Origin: CAYQAJ01 sp964415245
GTDB taxonomy: Bacteria; Planctomycetota; Planctomycetia; Pirellulales; Pirellulaceae
DNA length: 19,936 nt
Direction of reading: 5' to 3'
Assembly (NCBI GenBank): GCA_964415245.1
Contig: CAYQAJ010000066.1
Span: forward strand, 1-19,936
The notes beneath the pieces are model-generated. The model did no database searches, was not told the DNA's origin, and was given only the letters and a program-made list of their open reading frames with translations. The position numbers and the translations under genes were made by a program. This document shows, in pieces, positions 13,532 through 19,936 of the stretch; position 1 is the stretch's first letter, and every line of letters starts with the position of its first letter.

Positions 13532-14611
13532 TCATCCCAGCACCGGCAGACTCGGCGTCGGCGGCCGCTGCGATGCGCTGTCGGACAGGTTCTTCACCAG
13601 CCGGTACACGATACGCGATAAGTAAGGACCGACTGTCGGGTCGTCGAACACCGCGTCCGTTTGGCCCGCGTCGCCGCGCTCGCGGATGTGCATGTTGATG
13701 GGCACCTCGCCCAGAAACGGCACGTTCAGCTCCTCGGCCCGCTGTCGGGCGCCTCCGCTTCCGAAGATATCGTGCCGCTTGTGGCAGTCGGGACAGACGA
13801 AGCCGCTCATGTTCTCAACCATGCCCAATACGGGAATGTTCACGCGGCGGAACATGGCGATCGCCTTTTCCGCGTCGAGCAGGGCCACATCCTGCGGCGT
13901 GCACGTGACCACCGCCCCCGTCAGCGGGAGCAACTGCGAAAGTGTGAGGGCAATGTCACCCGTGCCCGGCGGCATGTCGATTAAGAGGTAATCGAGTTCG
14001 CCCCACAGCGTATCGCGCAGGAATTGGGTAATGGCCCCGTGCAGCATCGGCCCGCGCCACACGACCGCCTCCCCCTTGGGCACCAAAAAGCCCATCGACA
14101 TCACCGGCATGCCATCGAGCATGATGGGGAGCAGCTTGTTCTCGCTCGTCGAAGGGCGGCCCGAGATGCCCAACAGGTGCGGGATGCTGGGTCCGTAGAC
14201 GTCGGCGTCGAGCAGCCCGATCTTGGCGCCGGCGCGTTTCAGTCCCAGGGCGACTGCGGCGGCGATCGTGCTCTTACCCACGCCCCCCTTGCCCGAACCG
14301 ACCGCGATGACGCTTTTGGCGGTGAGGCCGATTTCGCCCAGTTTGCCAGGCGGGCGCTTGTGCTCGGCGAGTTTCACTTCGACCGATTCGACCGACGGCA
14401 GACGGGAACGTAAATGGTCGACGAGCGCGTCGCGCACATCGTTCCACAGGGGGGCGGAGTGGGTTGTCAGCTCGAGCGTGAGGGAGACGTGGGCGCCGTC
14501 GACGCGCACGTCGCGCACCTGGCCCATTTGCACGGCGTCGCGCCCGGTTTCCGGGTCCTTGAAACCGGCCAGTGCTTTTTCGACGGCTGCCTTGTCGACG
14601 GAAACGGTCAT
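13532..14611 (-). CDS. mrp: Mrp/ApbC-family iron-sulfur cluster carrier ATPase
   Basis: A P-loop ATPase that carries and transfers Fe-S clusters to target proteins in the cytoplasm. The 359-residue protein has an N-terminal MIP18/DUF59 domain (about 5-85) followed by the Mrp/NBP35 ATPase domain. It shows the deviant Walker A GSGKGGVGKST (105-115), DADVYGPSIPHLLG (135-148), LLIDMPPGTGD (209-219) and the CPDC motif (C273, C276), which binds the bridging cluster in a dimer. Family motifs are intact and length is normal. It starts 6 nt after the stop of the receiver-like gene, so the two are probably one operon transcribed from the promoter at 15123-15151. Its neighbour nuo genes encode a Fe-S-rich complex, and Mrp homologues such as Ind1 serve complex I, but the link here is only by proximity. 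Confidence 0.95.
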   Translation of the reverse strand: MTVSVDKAAVEKALAGFKDPETGRDAVQMGQVRDVRVDGAHVSLTLELTTHSAPLWNDVRDALVDHLRSRLPSVESVEVKLAEHKRPPGKLGEIGLTAKSVIAVGSGKGGVGKSTIAAAVALGLKRAGAKIGLLDADVYGPSIPHLLGISGRPSTSENKLLPIMLDGMPVMSMGFLVPKGEAVVWRGPMLHGAITQFLRDTLWGELDYLLIDMPPGTGDIALTLSQLLPLTGAVVTCTPQDVALLDAEKAIAMFRRVNIPVLGMVENMSGFVCPDCHKRHDIFGSGGARQRAEELNVPFLGEVPINMHIRERGDAGQTDAVFDDPTVGPYLSRIVYRLVKNLSDSASQRPPTPSLPVLG

Positions 14612-14617
14612 CGGTGC

Positions 14618-15067
14618 TCACTCGGCCCAGGGAAGGCTTGCGTAGATCTCGGTGTAGAGGTTCGATTCGGAAGGTTGCGCGGTCGCTAGATGCCGGTCGG
14701 CCATACGCAGCGCCGGCCGGAGCATCCGCGGCGAAAACACCACGTGTGCCGCTCCGGCCTCTCGCAAAAGCGGGCGAATTGCGCCAAGTTCACGATCCGC
14801 CACGGCGACGACCAATGCCCGGGGGAAGCGGCGGCACAGGTTCGCGATCCACGACGGCAACATCGACAGGTTGCTCCCCCTCGCTTCAACGACGACCACG
14901 CTCTCGGGACTTGACTCGACCGCTTCGCCGCACTCGTCGAGGCTGCGGGTTTCGCGCACGTCGGCAACACGCAGCCGCATGTCGGGCATTGGACGGGTTA
15001 GCGCCAGCCGCAATGCGTCGGCCCAACGGCCGGTTTTCTCGCAGACGACTATTCCGGGGTTCTGCAT
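14618..15067 (-). CDS. Small receiver-like protein of unknown function
   Basis: The product has 149 residues with no signal peptide or membrane segment. The pattern of hydrophobic strands (IVVCEKTG, LRVADVRE, SVVVVEARG, ALVVAVADREL, AAHVVFSPRML) alternating with helices resembles a CheY-like receiver fold. The central strand has VVVEARG where a receiver has the phosphorylated Asp, and a conserved Lys is not evident near the end, so it would be a pseudo-receiver if the fold is right. It is the first gene of the operon with mrp (6-nt spacing), preceded by a good promoter candidate. A role tied to Fe-S carrier activity is inferred from position only. I cannot assign it to a named family. Confidence 0.7.
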   Translation of the reverse strand: MQNPGIVVCEKTGRWADALRLALTRPMPDMRLRVADVRETRSLDECGEAVESSPESVVVVEARGSNLSMLPSWIANLCRRFPRALVVAVADRELGAIRPLLREAGAAHVVFSPRMLRPALRMADRHLATAQPSESNLYTEIYASLPWAE

Positions 15068-15122
15068 GGAGGCGCGCTCCGCGGCGCGTCGCGGTTAACC
15101 GTGAGATTCTCGACTAATCGCC

Positions 15123-15151
15123 ATGGTAGAGGGGGGTGCGTACGGTGACAA
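15123..15151 (-). promoter_or_regulatory. Candidate promoter of the receiver-like/mrp operon
   Basis: On the minus strand TTGTCA (15151-15146; five of six) is followed by exactly 17 nt and then TACCAT (15128-15123; four of six). This gives a leader of about 50 nt before ATG 15067. Confidence 0.5.
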
Positions 15152-15156
15152 CCGCC

Positions 15157-15174
15157 CGGCGAAACCGCAAGCGA
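15157..15174 (-). repeat. Copy of a dispersed 18-nt sequence
   Basis: TCGCTTGCGGTTTCGCCG on the minus strand is identical to 7203-7220 on the plus strand, and its central 15 nt recur at 10756-10770. All three copies are intergenic. Confidence 0.6.
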
Positions 15175-15188
15175 TGTAGTGGAGCGGG

Positions 15189-16604
15189 TTAGTTTTCGTT
15201 TCCACCGTCGCCGTGCTCCATCTCCGCCAGCCGGCGGTGCAGCCGCGCTCGGGTGATACCCAAGAGCTGCGCCGCCTTGGTCTTGTTTCCCTTGGCGCGG
15301 CGCATGGCACGGCCGATCAGCTCGGCCTCGACTTGAGCCAGCAACTCGTCGAGCACGATGGTTTCATCCTCGGCACGCGGATGCGCAGCAGCCAAAGTCG
15401 CCTGACGCAGCCGCTTAGGCACGTCGGTCGGCGTGACGAAGGGGCCGTCCGCCGCGCGGCACGCCTCGCGAGTCACCGCTTCCAGCTCGTCGATGTTGCC
15501 GGGCCAGCCGTAAGCGGCAAGCTGATCGAGCGCCTCGGGCGTGGCGCCGGATAGCTGCCCTCCCCCCTCGGCGTTGAACTGTTCGACAAAGTGCTGCACC
15601 AACAGCGGCACGTCGTCGATTCGCTCGGCCAGCGGCGGCAGCTCGACGACCAGCGTGCTGAGCGCGGTCGCCAGGTCGCGAAGATACGTCCCTCGCGCTG
15701 CCAGCTCGACCAGCGGACGCCGGGCCGTCGCCAGAATCTGCATGTGGAATCTCGGCAGGGAAAGAAAGCCTCCCAGCTCGTTTTGCGCCTCGAGGGGGAG
15801 CTCGTCGGCTTCCAGCAGCAGCATGCGTGCGTTGGGCCCACCGTCGGACTGCGGGGCGAACAGCGTCACCTCCTTCACCGCTGCCTGCATCAACTCCGCA
15901 TCCATGAGCGCGGCTTGCACCGGCAACAGCGACGACGCCGTTTCGAGCGCTCCACAGGGCGCCCCGACGCAGCCGAAGTGAATGGTTCGGGCGACGTGCT
16001 CCCGGCCGCTCCCGGGCGGACCGACGATGAGCACATGCGCGTCGCCCTTCGCCGCTAGTGCAACCTGCGCGCGAACACGGGCCATGGCCGCACTTTCGCC
16101 CACAAGATGGTCGAAGGCGTAATGCCGCCCCGCCGCAGTACGCAGCTCGATCAGCCGATCGTGCAACTCCGCGGCGGTCGGTTCATCGTGCGGGGAACAA
16201 GGAGATTCTTCGGGCTGGGGGATGTCCGCGAGGTCGGCCGATTGGATCACCACCAGCAGGCCCGGGCAATCGACAGCGTCCGCGCCAAGCGGCAGGAACT
16301 CGGCACGGCGCCGCGCGAGCTCTCCGTCGGGCCGGCGGCACGCCACCTGGCCGCAAGTGCGCCGGCCAGCCAGTGCCTCAGGCGGAGGGCAGAGCATTGC
16401 GGCCGCGTCATTTGTGGCTGATTCGCCGTCGCCCGCGTGGTATTGGCACGTCGTGCCGATCAGTTCCTCGGCCGCGAGGCCGACCCATTCGGCACAGGCG
16501 GAGTTACAGAAAACAATGCGGCGCCGTTCGTCGAGCACGTACATCGGCAGCGCACTGGACGACAGGACTCGCGCCAATTCGCTGCTGCTGCCTCGTCGCG
16601 TCAT
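15189..16604 (-). CDS. PAS-AAA-Fis transcriptional regulator, sigma-54 activator-like but degenerate
   Basis: The 471-residue product has an N-terminal PAS domain (about 10-120, LPMYVLDERRRIVFCNSACA), an NtrC-type AAA domain (about 160-400) and a C-terminal Fis-type helix-turn-helix (about 424-462, ELIGRAMRRAKGNKTKAAQL). The overall order is that of sigma-54 activators, and LPPLAERIDDVPLLVQHF is typical. Key residues are lost: Walker A is GPPGSGRE (195-202, Arg for the catalytic Lys), the GAFTGA loop that contacts sigma-54 is absent although the spacing to Walker B (LLLEADEL, 262-269) is kept, and sensor II reads WPGNIDEL with Asp in place of Arg. ATP hydrolysis and sigma-54 activation are therefore doubtful, and DNA binding with PAS-sensed input is more likely. 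ATG 16604 was chosen over ATG 16646 because a TATAAT box overlaps the latter. The frame stays open into nuoN without meaning. Confidence 0.85.
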   Translation of the reverse strand: MTRRGSSSELARVLSSSALPMYVLDERRRIVFCNSACAEWVGLAAEELIGTTCQYHAGDGESATNDAAAMLCPPPEALAGRRTCGQVACRRPDGELARRRAEFLPLGADAVDCPGLLVVIQSADLADIPQPEESPCSPHDEPTAAELHDRLIELRTAAGRHYAFDHLVGESAAMARVRAQVALAAKGDAHVLIVGPPGSGREHVARTIHFGCVGAPCGALETASSLLPVQAALMDAELMQAAVKEVTLFAPQSDGGPNARMLLLEADELPLEAQNELGGFLSLPRFHMQILATARRPLVELAARGTYLRDLATALSTLVVELPPLAERIDDVPLLVQHFVEQFNAEGGGQLSGATPEALDQLAAYGWPGNIDELEAVTREACRAADGPFVTPTDVPKRLRQATLAAAHPRAEDETIVLDELLAQVEAELIGRAMRRAKGNKTKAAQLLGITRARLHRRLAEMEHGDGGNEN

Positions 16605-16644
16605 GGAGAAGTGCCCGAGGGGGATAGGTGCCCCGCCAGCAATC

Positions 16645-16650
16645 ATTATA
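16645..16650 (-). promoter_or_regulatory. -10 element of the PAS-AAA-Fis regulator gene
   Basis: On the minus strand the sequence is GGGATATAATG, with a perfect TATAAT. Transcription would start near 16638, about 34 nt before ATG 16604. There is no clear -35 at 17 nt. Confidence 0.5.
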
Positions 16651-16696
16651 TCCCGGCGGTAATACGGCGCGCGGGAGGAATCGCGGTTGGCATGTA

Positions 16697-16723
16697 GCGC
16701 TTTCACCCGGCCGGCGCTTTCAC
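16697..16723 (-). repeat. Pair of 10-nt direct repeats upstream of the regulator gene
   Basis: On the minus strand GTGAAAGCGC occurs at 16723-16714 and again at 16706-16697, 17 nt apart. They lie about 50-75 nt upstream of the regulator's -10, where an activator would bind. The first copy overlaps the nuoN stop codon. Confidence 0.4.
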
Positions 16724-18351
16724 GGGGACGGCACCGGCGGAGAGGAGTCCGATAACTCGGCGGTGGCAGCTTCACTTGGCCTCGCTGCCGACTGCCAGCC
16801 CAGCGAACGCTCCGCCTGTCGCGCCAGTCGCGCGGCTCCGCCGGGCATGGCCCCCAGGATACCCACGAGCATCGCGCACGCCACAACGGTGGCCCAGGCT
16901 CCGGCGCCTCCCTTCGCGGGGACTTGCCCCTCGGGCGAGCCCAGGAACATCGTCGCCACGATCCGCAGGTAATAAGCGGCCGCCACCGCGGCGTTGATGA
17001 CGCCAAACACCGCCAGCGCGATAAACCACGGTGTGAGCGTCGAACCCGGTGCTGCCGACGCCGCCACGTCGATCGCCGATTTGAACAACGCCAGCTTGCC
17101 CCAGAATCCGGCCAGTGGCGGGATGCCGGCCAGTGAGAACATGAATACCGCCATGGCGGTGGCGGCCAACGGGCGCGTGCGGGCCAGGCCCGAAAGTTCG
17201 TCGAGCCGGCTCACTTCGCGGCGATTGCTGCTGAGGGCTGCGAGCGTGGCGAATGCGCCCAAGGCGGCCACACCATAGACCAGCAGATAGAGAAGCAGCG
17301 CCGCCACGCCGCCGTACGCCGAAATGTCGGCCGCTCCCCCGGCGAGCGCCGCGCTAAGACCGACCAGCATGTATCCGCCGTGGGCGATCGACGAGTACGC
17401 CAGCAGCCGCCGCACATTGTTCTGCCACAGCGCGCACACGTTCCCCAGCGTCATGGTGAGCACGGATACTACGAGCACAAGCTGCCACACCACCGGGCCC
17501 GCCCCCAACCCGGCCGTTCCCAACACACGCACCAAGGCCACCATGCCGGCGATCTTGGGTGCCAGTGCGAGCAAACCGGCGTTGGCGTTGGTGGTACCCT
17601 GGTACACGTCGGGGGCGTAAAAGTGGAACGGGACCGCAGCGATCTTGAACCCCAGTCCGCCGACCACCAGCACCAACCCGACAATGACCAGGGGGCCCGA
17701 TCCGGCGACGCCCGCATGCGCGCCGGCCGAATCGGCCTCGGCGGCCAGCAGCTCGCGCATGCCGGGCGCGTCGGCTGTGCCGGCCAACAGCGTCGTGCCC
17801 GAGACGCCGTACAAGAAGCTCATCCCATACAGCAGCACTGCCGACGACAGGATGCTCAGGAAGAAGTACTTGGCAGTCGCTTCCGACGTGGCGCGGTCGC
17901 GACGCCCCAGAAACAGCAGCACGTAGGTGGGAATCGATACCAGCTCGAGCGACACGAACAGGAATACCAACTCGTTGGCGCGGGCCACCAGCATCACGCC
18001 CACCACCATCAGCATCAGCGTGCCCAGCCACTCGGTCGAAAGCTCGTCGGTGGTGCGACGCACCGCGAGCCACGTCATCAACAGGCCGAGCGCCAAGGCC
18101 AGCCAGCGGACCAGGTGCCCCAGCAGATCGAGCATCAGTGGTCCGGTGGCGCCCAGGGCCAGCGTTTGCTCCAGGAGCGGCCACTCCTTGCGGAGCAGGA
18201 ACCAGCCGGCCATTGCGTAGGCGGCCGACGCGAACAGGGTCCAGCCGAGGCGCCCCTTGGCCCAGGTGCCGCCGAGAAAGAGCCACGTGGCAGCCGCCAC
18301 AAGCATCATTTCCGGAGCCAGCCAGAGCAGGGTCGTTCGGTCAACGATCAC
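16720..18351 (-). CDS. nuoN: NADH-quinone oxidoreductase subunit N
   Basis: A membrane-arm subunit of respiratory complex I, one of the antiporter-like proton-pumping subunits. The 543-residue product is hydrophobic throughout, with about 14 membrane segments. It contains LVFLFVSLELVSIPTYVLLF (128-147, with the channel Glu136), TAKYFFLSILSSAVLLYGMS (159-178, Lys161), and GFKIAAVPFHFYAPDVYQG (234-252, Lys236), all diagnostic of NuoN. FSLAGIPPLAGFWGKLALF follows in the C-terminal half. Between about 190 and 215 there is a longer Ala/Glu/Ser-rich loop, and a hydrophilic tail of about 30 residues ends the protein, somewhat beyond the family norm of about 480. The GTG start overlaps the nuoM stop (GTGA), so the two are translationally coupled. 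No later nuo gene follows, so this ends the operon. Confidence 0.95.
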   Translation of the reverse strand: MIVDRTTLLWLAPEMMLVAAATWLFLGGTWAKGRLGWTLFASAAYAMAGWFLLRKEWPLLEQTLALGATGPLMLDLLGHLVRWLALALGLLMTWLAVRRTTDELSTEWLGTLMLMVVGVMLVARANELVFLFVSLELVSIPTYVLLFLGRRDRATSEATAKYFFLSILSSAVLLYGMSFLYGVSGTTLLAGTADAPGMRELLAAEADSAGAHAGVAGSGPLVIVGLVLVVGGLGFKIAAVPFHFYAPDVYQGTTNANAGLLALAPKIAGMVALVRVLGTAGLGAGPVVWQLVLVVSVLTMTLGNVCALWQNNVRRLLAYSSIAHGGYMLVGLSAALAGGAADISAYGGVAALLLYLLVYGVAALGAFATLAALSSNRREVSRLDELSGLARTRPLAATAMAVFMFSLAGIPPLAGFWGKLALFKSAIDVAASAAPGSTLTPWFIALAVFGVINAAVAAAYYLRIVATMFLGSPEGQVPAKGGAGAWATVVACAMLVGILGAMPGGAARLARQAERSLGWQSAARPSEAATAELSDSSPPVPSP

Positions 18352-19936
18352 GGGGTGGGGGCCTCCGGGAGGGATGGATCGTTAACCGGTGCTCTTGCTA
18401 CTGCGGAGGTTTCTACCGCTACGTTCTCTACCGCCGGGTTTTCTACCGCGAAGGCTCGAAGAGCGCTAAGGGGAGAGGCGGTCGACTTGTCGCGCGAGGT
18501 ATCGGCTGCAGTTTGGCGTGATGGGCCTGGGTCGGGCGCGGCCGCCGAGACCGATCGTTCGAGCAATCCTTCGAGCGTGCTGCTCATGCGGCTCAGGAAG
18601 AACTGCGGGTAGACTCCGATCCACAGCACCATCACGGCCAGCGGCACGAGCGCGATTCGCTCTCGCCAGCAGAGATCTGCCGGACTGGCGCCTTCGCGGG
18701 AATGACGCGCTTCCCCAGTTCCCGTTCCGGGTCGACTTTCGCTCCGCGACAGATCGCCCTCTCGCGGAGCGAGAGGCGACGCTGCTGCCCTCTGCTCCGC
18801 TCCGCCGGTATGTTCCCGCTGCACCGCTTCCGACGGCTCCTTGAGCGGGCCGAACAACAGTCGCTGCACTAACCACAGCATGTACCAGGCACCGAGCACC
18901 ACGCCCGACAGAGCCAGCACGGCAATGACCATGTGCTGCGGCGAGGCCATTTCGACCCACGCCCGCCGGAACATGCCAAGCAAGAGCAGAAACTCGCCTG
19001 AGAAGCCGTTCGTGCCCGGTAGTCCGATGCTCGACAAAGCAAACAGCACGAAAAAGAACGCGAGGAAGGGCATTCGCCGGGCCAGGCCCCCCAGGTGCTC
19101 GATGCGGCGGGTGTGGTACCGCTCGTACATCATTCCCACCAGGGCGAACAGGGCACCCGTCGAGATGCCGTGATTGATCATCTGCAACGTGCCGCCGAAG
19201 AAGCCGAGCGAGTTCAGCGCGAACAGCCCCAGCATGCAGAAGCCCAGGTGGCTCACGCTCGAATAGGCGATTAAGCGCTTGATGTCGCGTTGGGCCAGCG
19301 CCAACAGCGCCCCATAGAGAATGCCGGCGAGCGCAATCCAGAGCAGAACCGGCCCCAGGAACCGCGTCGCATCGGGGAGCATTGGCAGGCTGAACCGCAG
19401 GAACCCGTAGCTGCCGATCTTGAGCAGGATGCCGGCCAGAAACACGCTGCCCGCGGTCGGCGCCTCGACGTGGGCCAGCGGAAGCCACGTGTGCAGCGGC
19501 ACCAGCGGCACCTTGATGGCGAACCCGGCCAGCAGGGCCGCGAACACCACAAGCTGGAACTCGAGCGGGAGGTTGCCGGCCGCGCGAATCTCCCGCAGCG
19601 AGTCCGTGAGCGCGGGAATCGAGAACGACCACTGCCCCGTGTAACGGGCACTCCAAGCGACCAGCGCCAATAGGCCCAGGAACGTGAACACGCTGCCGGC
19701 CAACGTGAACAGAAAGAACTTGATGGCGGCGTAGCGGCGCTCGGAACTCCCCCAAATGCCGATGAGGAAGAACAACGGCACCAGCGTGAACTCGAAGAAC
19801 ACGTAAAACAGGATGATGTCGCGGGCCGTGAACACCCCCAGGCAGCCGAACTCCAACGCGAGCAGCATGCCGTAGAACAACGGGGCGCGGTCGGTCACCG
19901 CCTTCCAGCTCACCAGGATGGCTGTCACCGTGAGCA
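18348..19936 (-). CDS. nuoM: NADH-quinone oxidoreductase subunit M (5' end outside window)
   Basis: A complex I proton-pumping subunit in the membrane arm. About 528 residues lie in the window, and the N-terminal roughly 100 are missing beyond the right edge; the GTG at 19928 is an internal Val. Diagnostic stretches are DIILFYVFFEFTLVPLFFLI (channel Glu), GFAIKVPLVPLHTWLPLAHV followed by EAPTAGS, QRDIKRLIAYSSVSHLGFCM and FALSSIGLPGTNGFSGEF. In the last loop, between LLFGPLKEP and CWRERIALVPL, there is an unusual hydrophilic insertion of about 50 residues (+ strand about 18678-18833) rich in Ser, Arg, Glu and Gly and containing palindromic DNA. The C-terminal tail after PQFFLSRM is also long (about 75 residues) and carries three AVExx pentads. 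The frame is kept throughout, so the gene looks functional. It overlaps nuoN by four bases. Confidence 0.95.
   Translation of the reverse strand, partial: LTVTAILVSWKAVTDRAPLFYGMLLALEFGCLGVFTARDIILFYVFFEFTLVPLFFLIGIWGSSERRYAAIKFFLFTLAGSVFTFLGLLALVAWSARYTGQWSFSIPALTDSLREIRAAGNLPLEFQLVVFAALLAGFAIKVPLVPLHTWLPLAHVEAPTAGSVFLAGILLKIGSYGFLRFSLPMLPDATRFLGPVLLWIALAGILYGALLALAQRDIKRLIAYSSVSHLGFCMLGLFALNSLGFFGGTLQMINHGISTGALFALVGMMYERYHTRRIEHLGGLARRMPFLAFFFVLFALSSIGLPGTNGFSGEFLLLLGMFRRAWVEMASPQHMVIAVLALSGVVLGAWYMLWLVQRLLFGPLKEPSEAVQREHTGGAEQRAAASPLAPREGDLSRSESRPGTGTGEARHSREGASPADLCWRERIALVPLAVMVLWIGVYPQFFLSRMSSTLEGLLERSVSAAAPDPGPSRQTAADTSRDKSTASPLSALRAFAVENPAVENVAVETSAVARAPVNDPSLPEAPTP
18739..18779. repeat. 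Palindromic element inside the nuoM coding sequence
   Basis: TCGCCCTCTCGC (18754-18765) pairs with GCGAGAGGCGA (18769-18779) with one bulged C and a 3-nt loop. TCGCTCCGCGA (18739-18749) is also the exact complement of 18763-18773, so two alternative hairpins overlap. It encodes part of the extra loop in NuoM. Confidence 0.65.

Noticed and set aside
16058..16627. Plus-strand frame antisense to the regulator
   Set aside because: High G+C keeps antisense frames open. There is no ribosome binding site or recognisable domain, and the regulator's domains are on the minus strand.
16605..17006. N-terminal extension of the PAS-AAA-Fis regulator into nuoN
   Set aside because: It overlaps nuoN, has Arg/Pro-rich shadow composition, and lies upstream of the TATAAT box at 16645-16650.
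1..19936. tRNA and rRNA genes
   Set aside because: I found no T-loop plus anticodon-arm arrangement or conserved rRNA segment. The few GGTTCGA matches lie inside the EF-hand gene.

Overview
The window looks like a metagenome scaffold from a planctomycete, most likely of the Pirellulales type. This is inferred from high G+C, many genes with weak or absent Shine-Dalgarno sites, a ThiD2-ThiE fusion, a secreted EF-hand protein with low-complexity repeats, lipid A synthesis (lpxB), and several families of short palindromic repeats between genes. Two runs of exactly 100 N (1658-1757, 3500-3599) are scaffold gaps. They truncate thiE and break the apparent frame of the lipoprotein gene that follows aroF.

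Layout, left to right. The 5' end of clpC (minus) runs off the left edge. A triple-hairpin repeat lies between it and a divergent thiE (plus, cut by gap 1). After the gap come aroF (DAHP synthase) and, 15 nt later, a lipoprotein of unknown function (cut by gap 2). A secreted EF-hand protein (4266-5477) carries about 53 uninterrupted pentapeptide units and ends at a clear terminator. An MFS transporter (plus) converges on a bile acid:sodium symporter family protein (minus), with a long inverted repeat between them. A secreted double YHS/TRASH-like cysteine protein has a strong terminator. lpxB is flanked by two copies of one palindrome family. A site-2-protease-type M50 peptidase overlaps an SGNH hydrolase-like gene by four bases (GTGA). 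A 600-nt non-coding stretch then holds an inverted-repeat element, a candidate promoter and a structured leader before a 27-codon, lysine-rich mini histone-like gene.

The right third is all on the minus strand. Reading leftwards it contains nuoM (5' end outside the window) and nuoN, overlapping by GTGA. Next is a PAS-AAA-Fis regulator whose AAA domain looks catalytically dead. Then come a small receiver-like protein and mrp, a Fe-S carrier ATPase, as an apparent two-gene operon.

Most genes are housekeeping: chaperone/protease, thiamine and aromatic biosynthesis, outer membrane lipid A, complex I and Fe-S assembly. I see no mobile element with a transposase, no CRISPR array, no tRNA or rRNA, and no obvious defence or biosynthetic cluster. 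The points most worth a second look are the pentad-repeat EF-hand protein, the mini histone-like gene and its leader, the degenerate sigma-54-type regulator, and an apparent in-frame palindromic insertion in nuoM.
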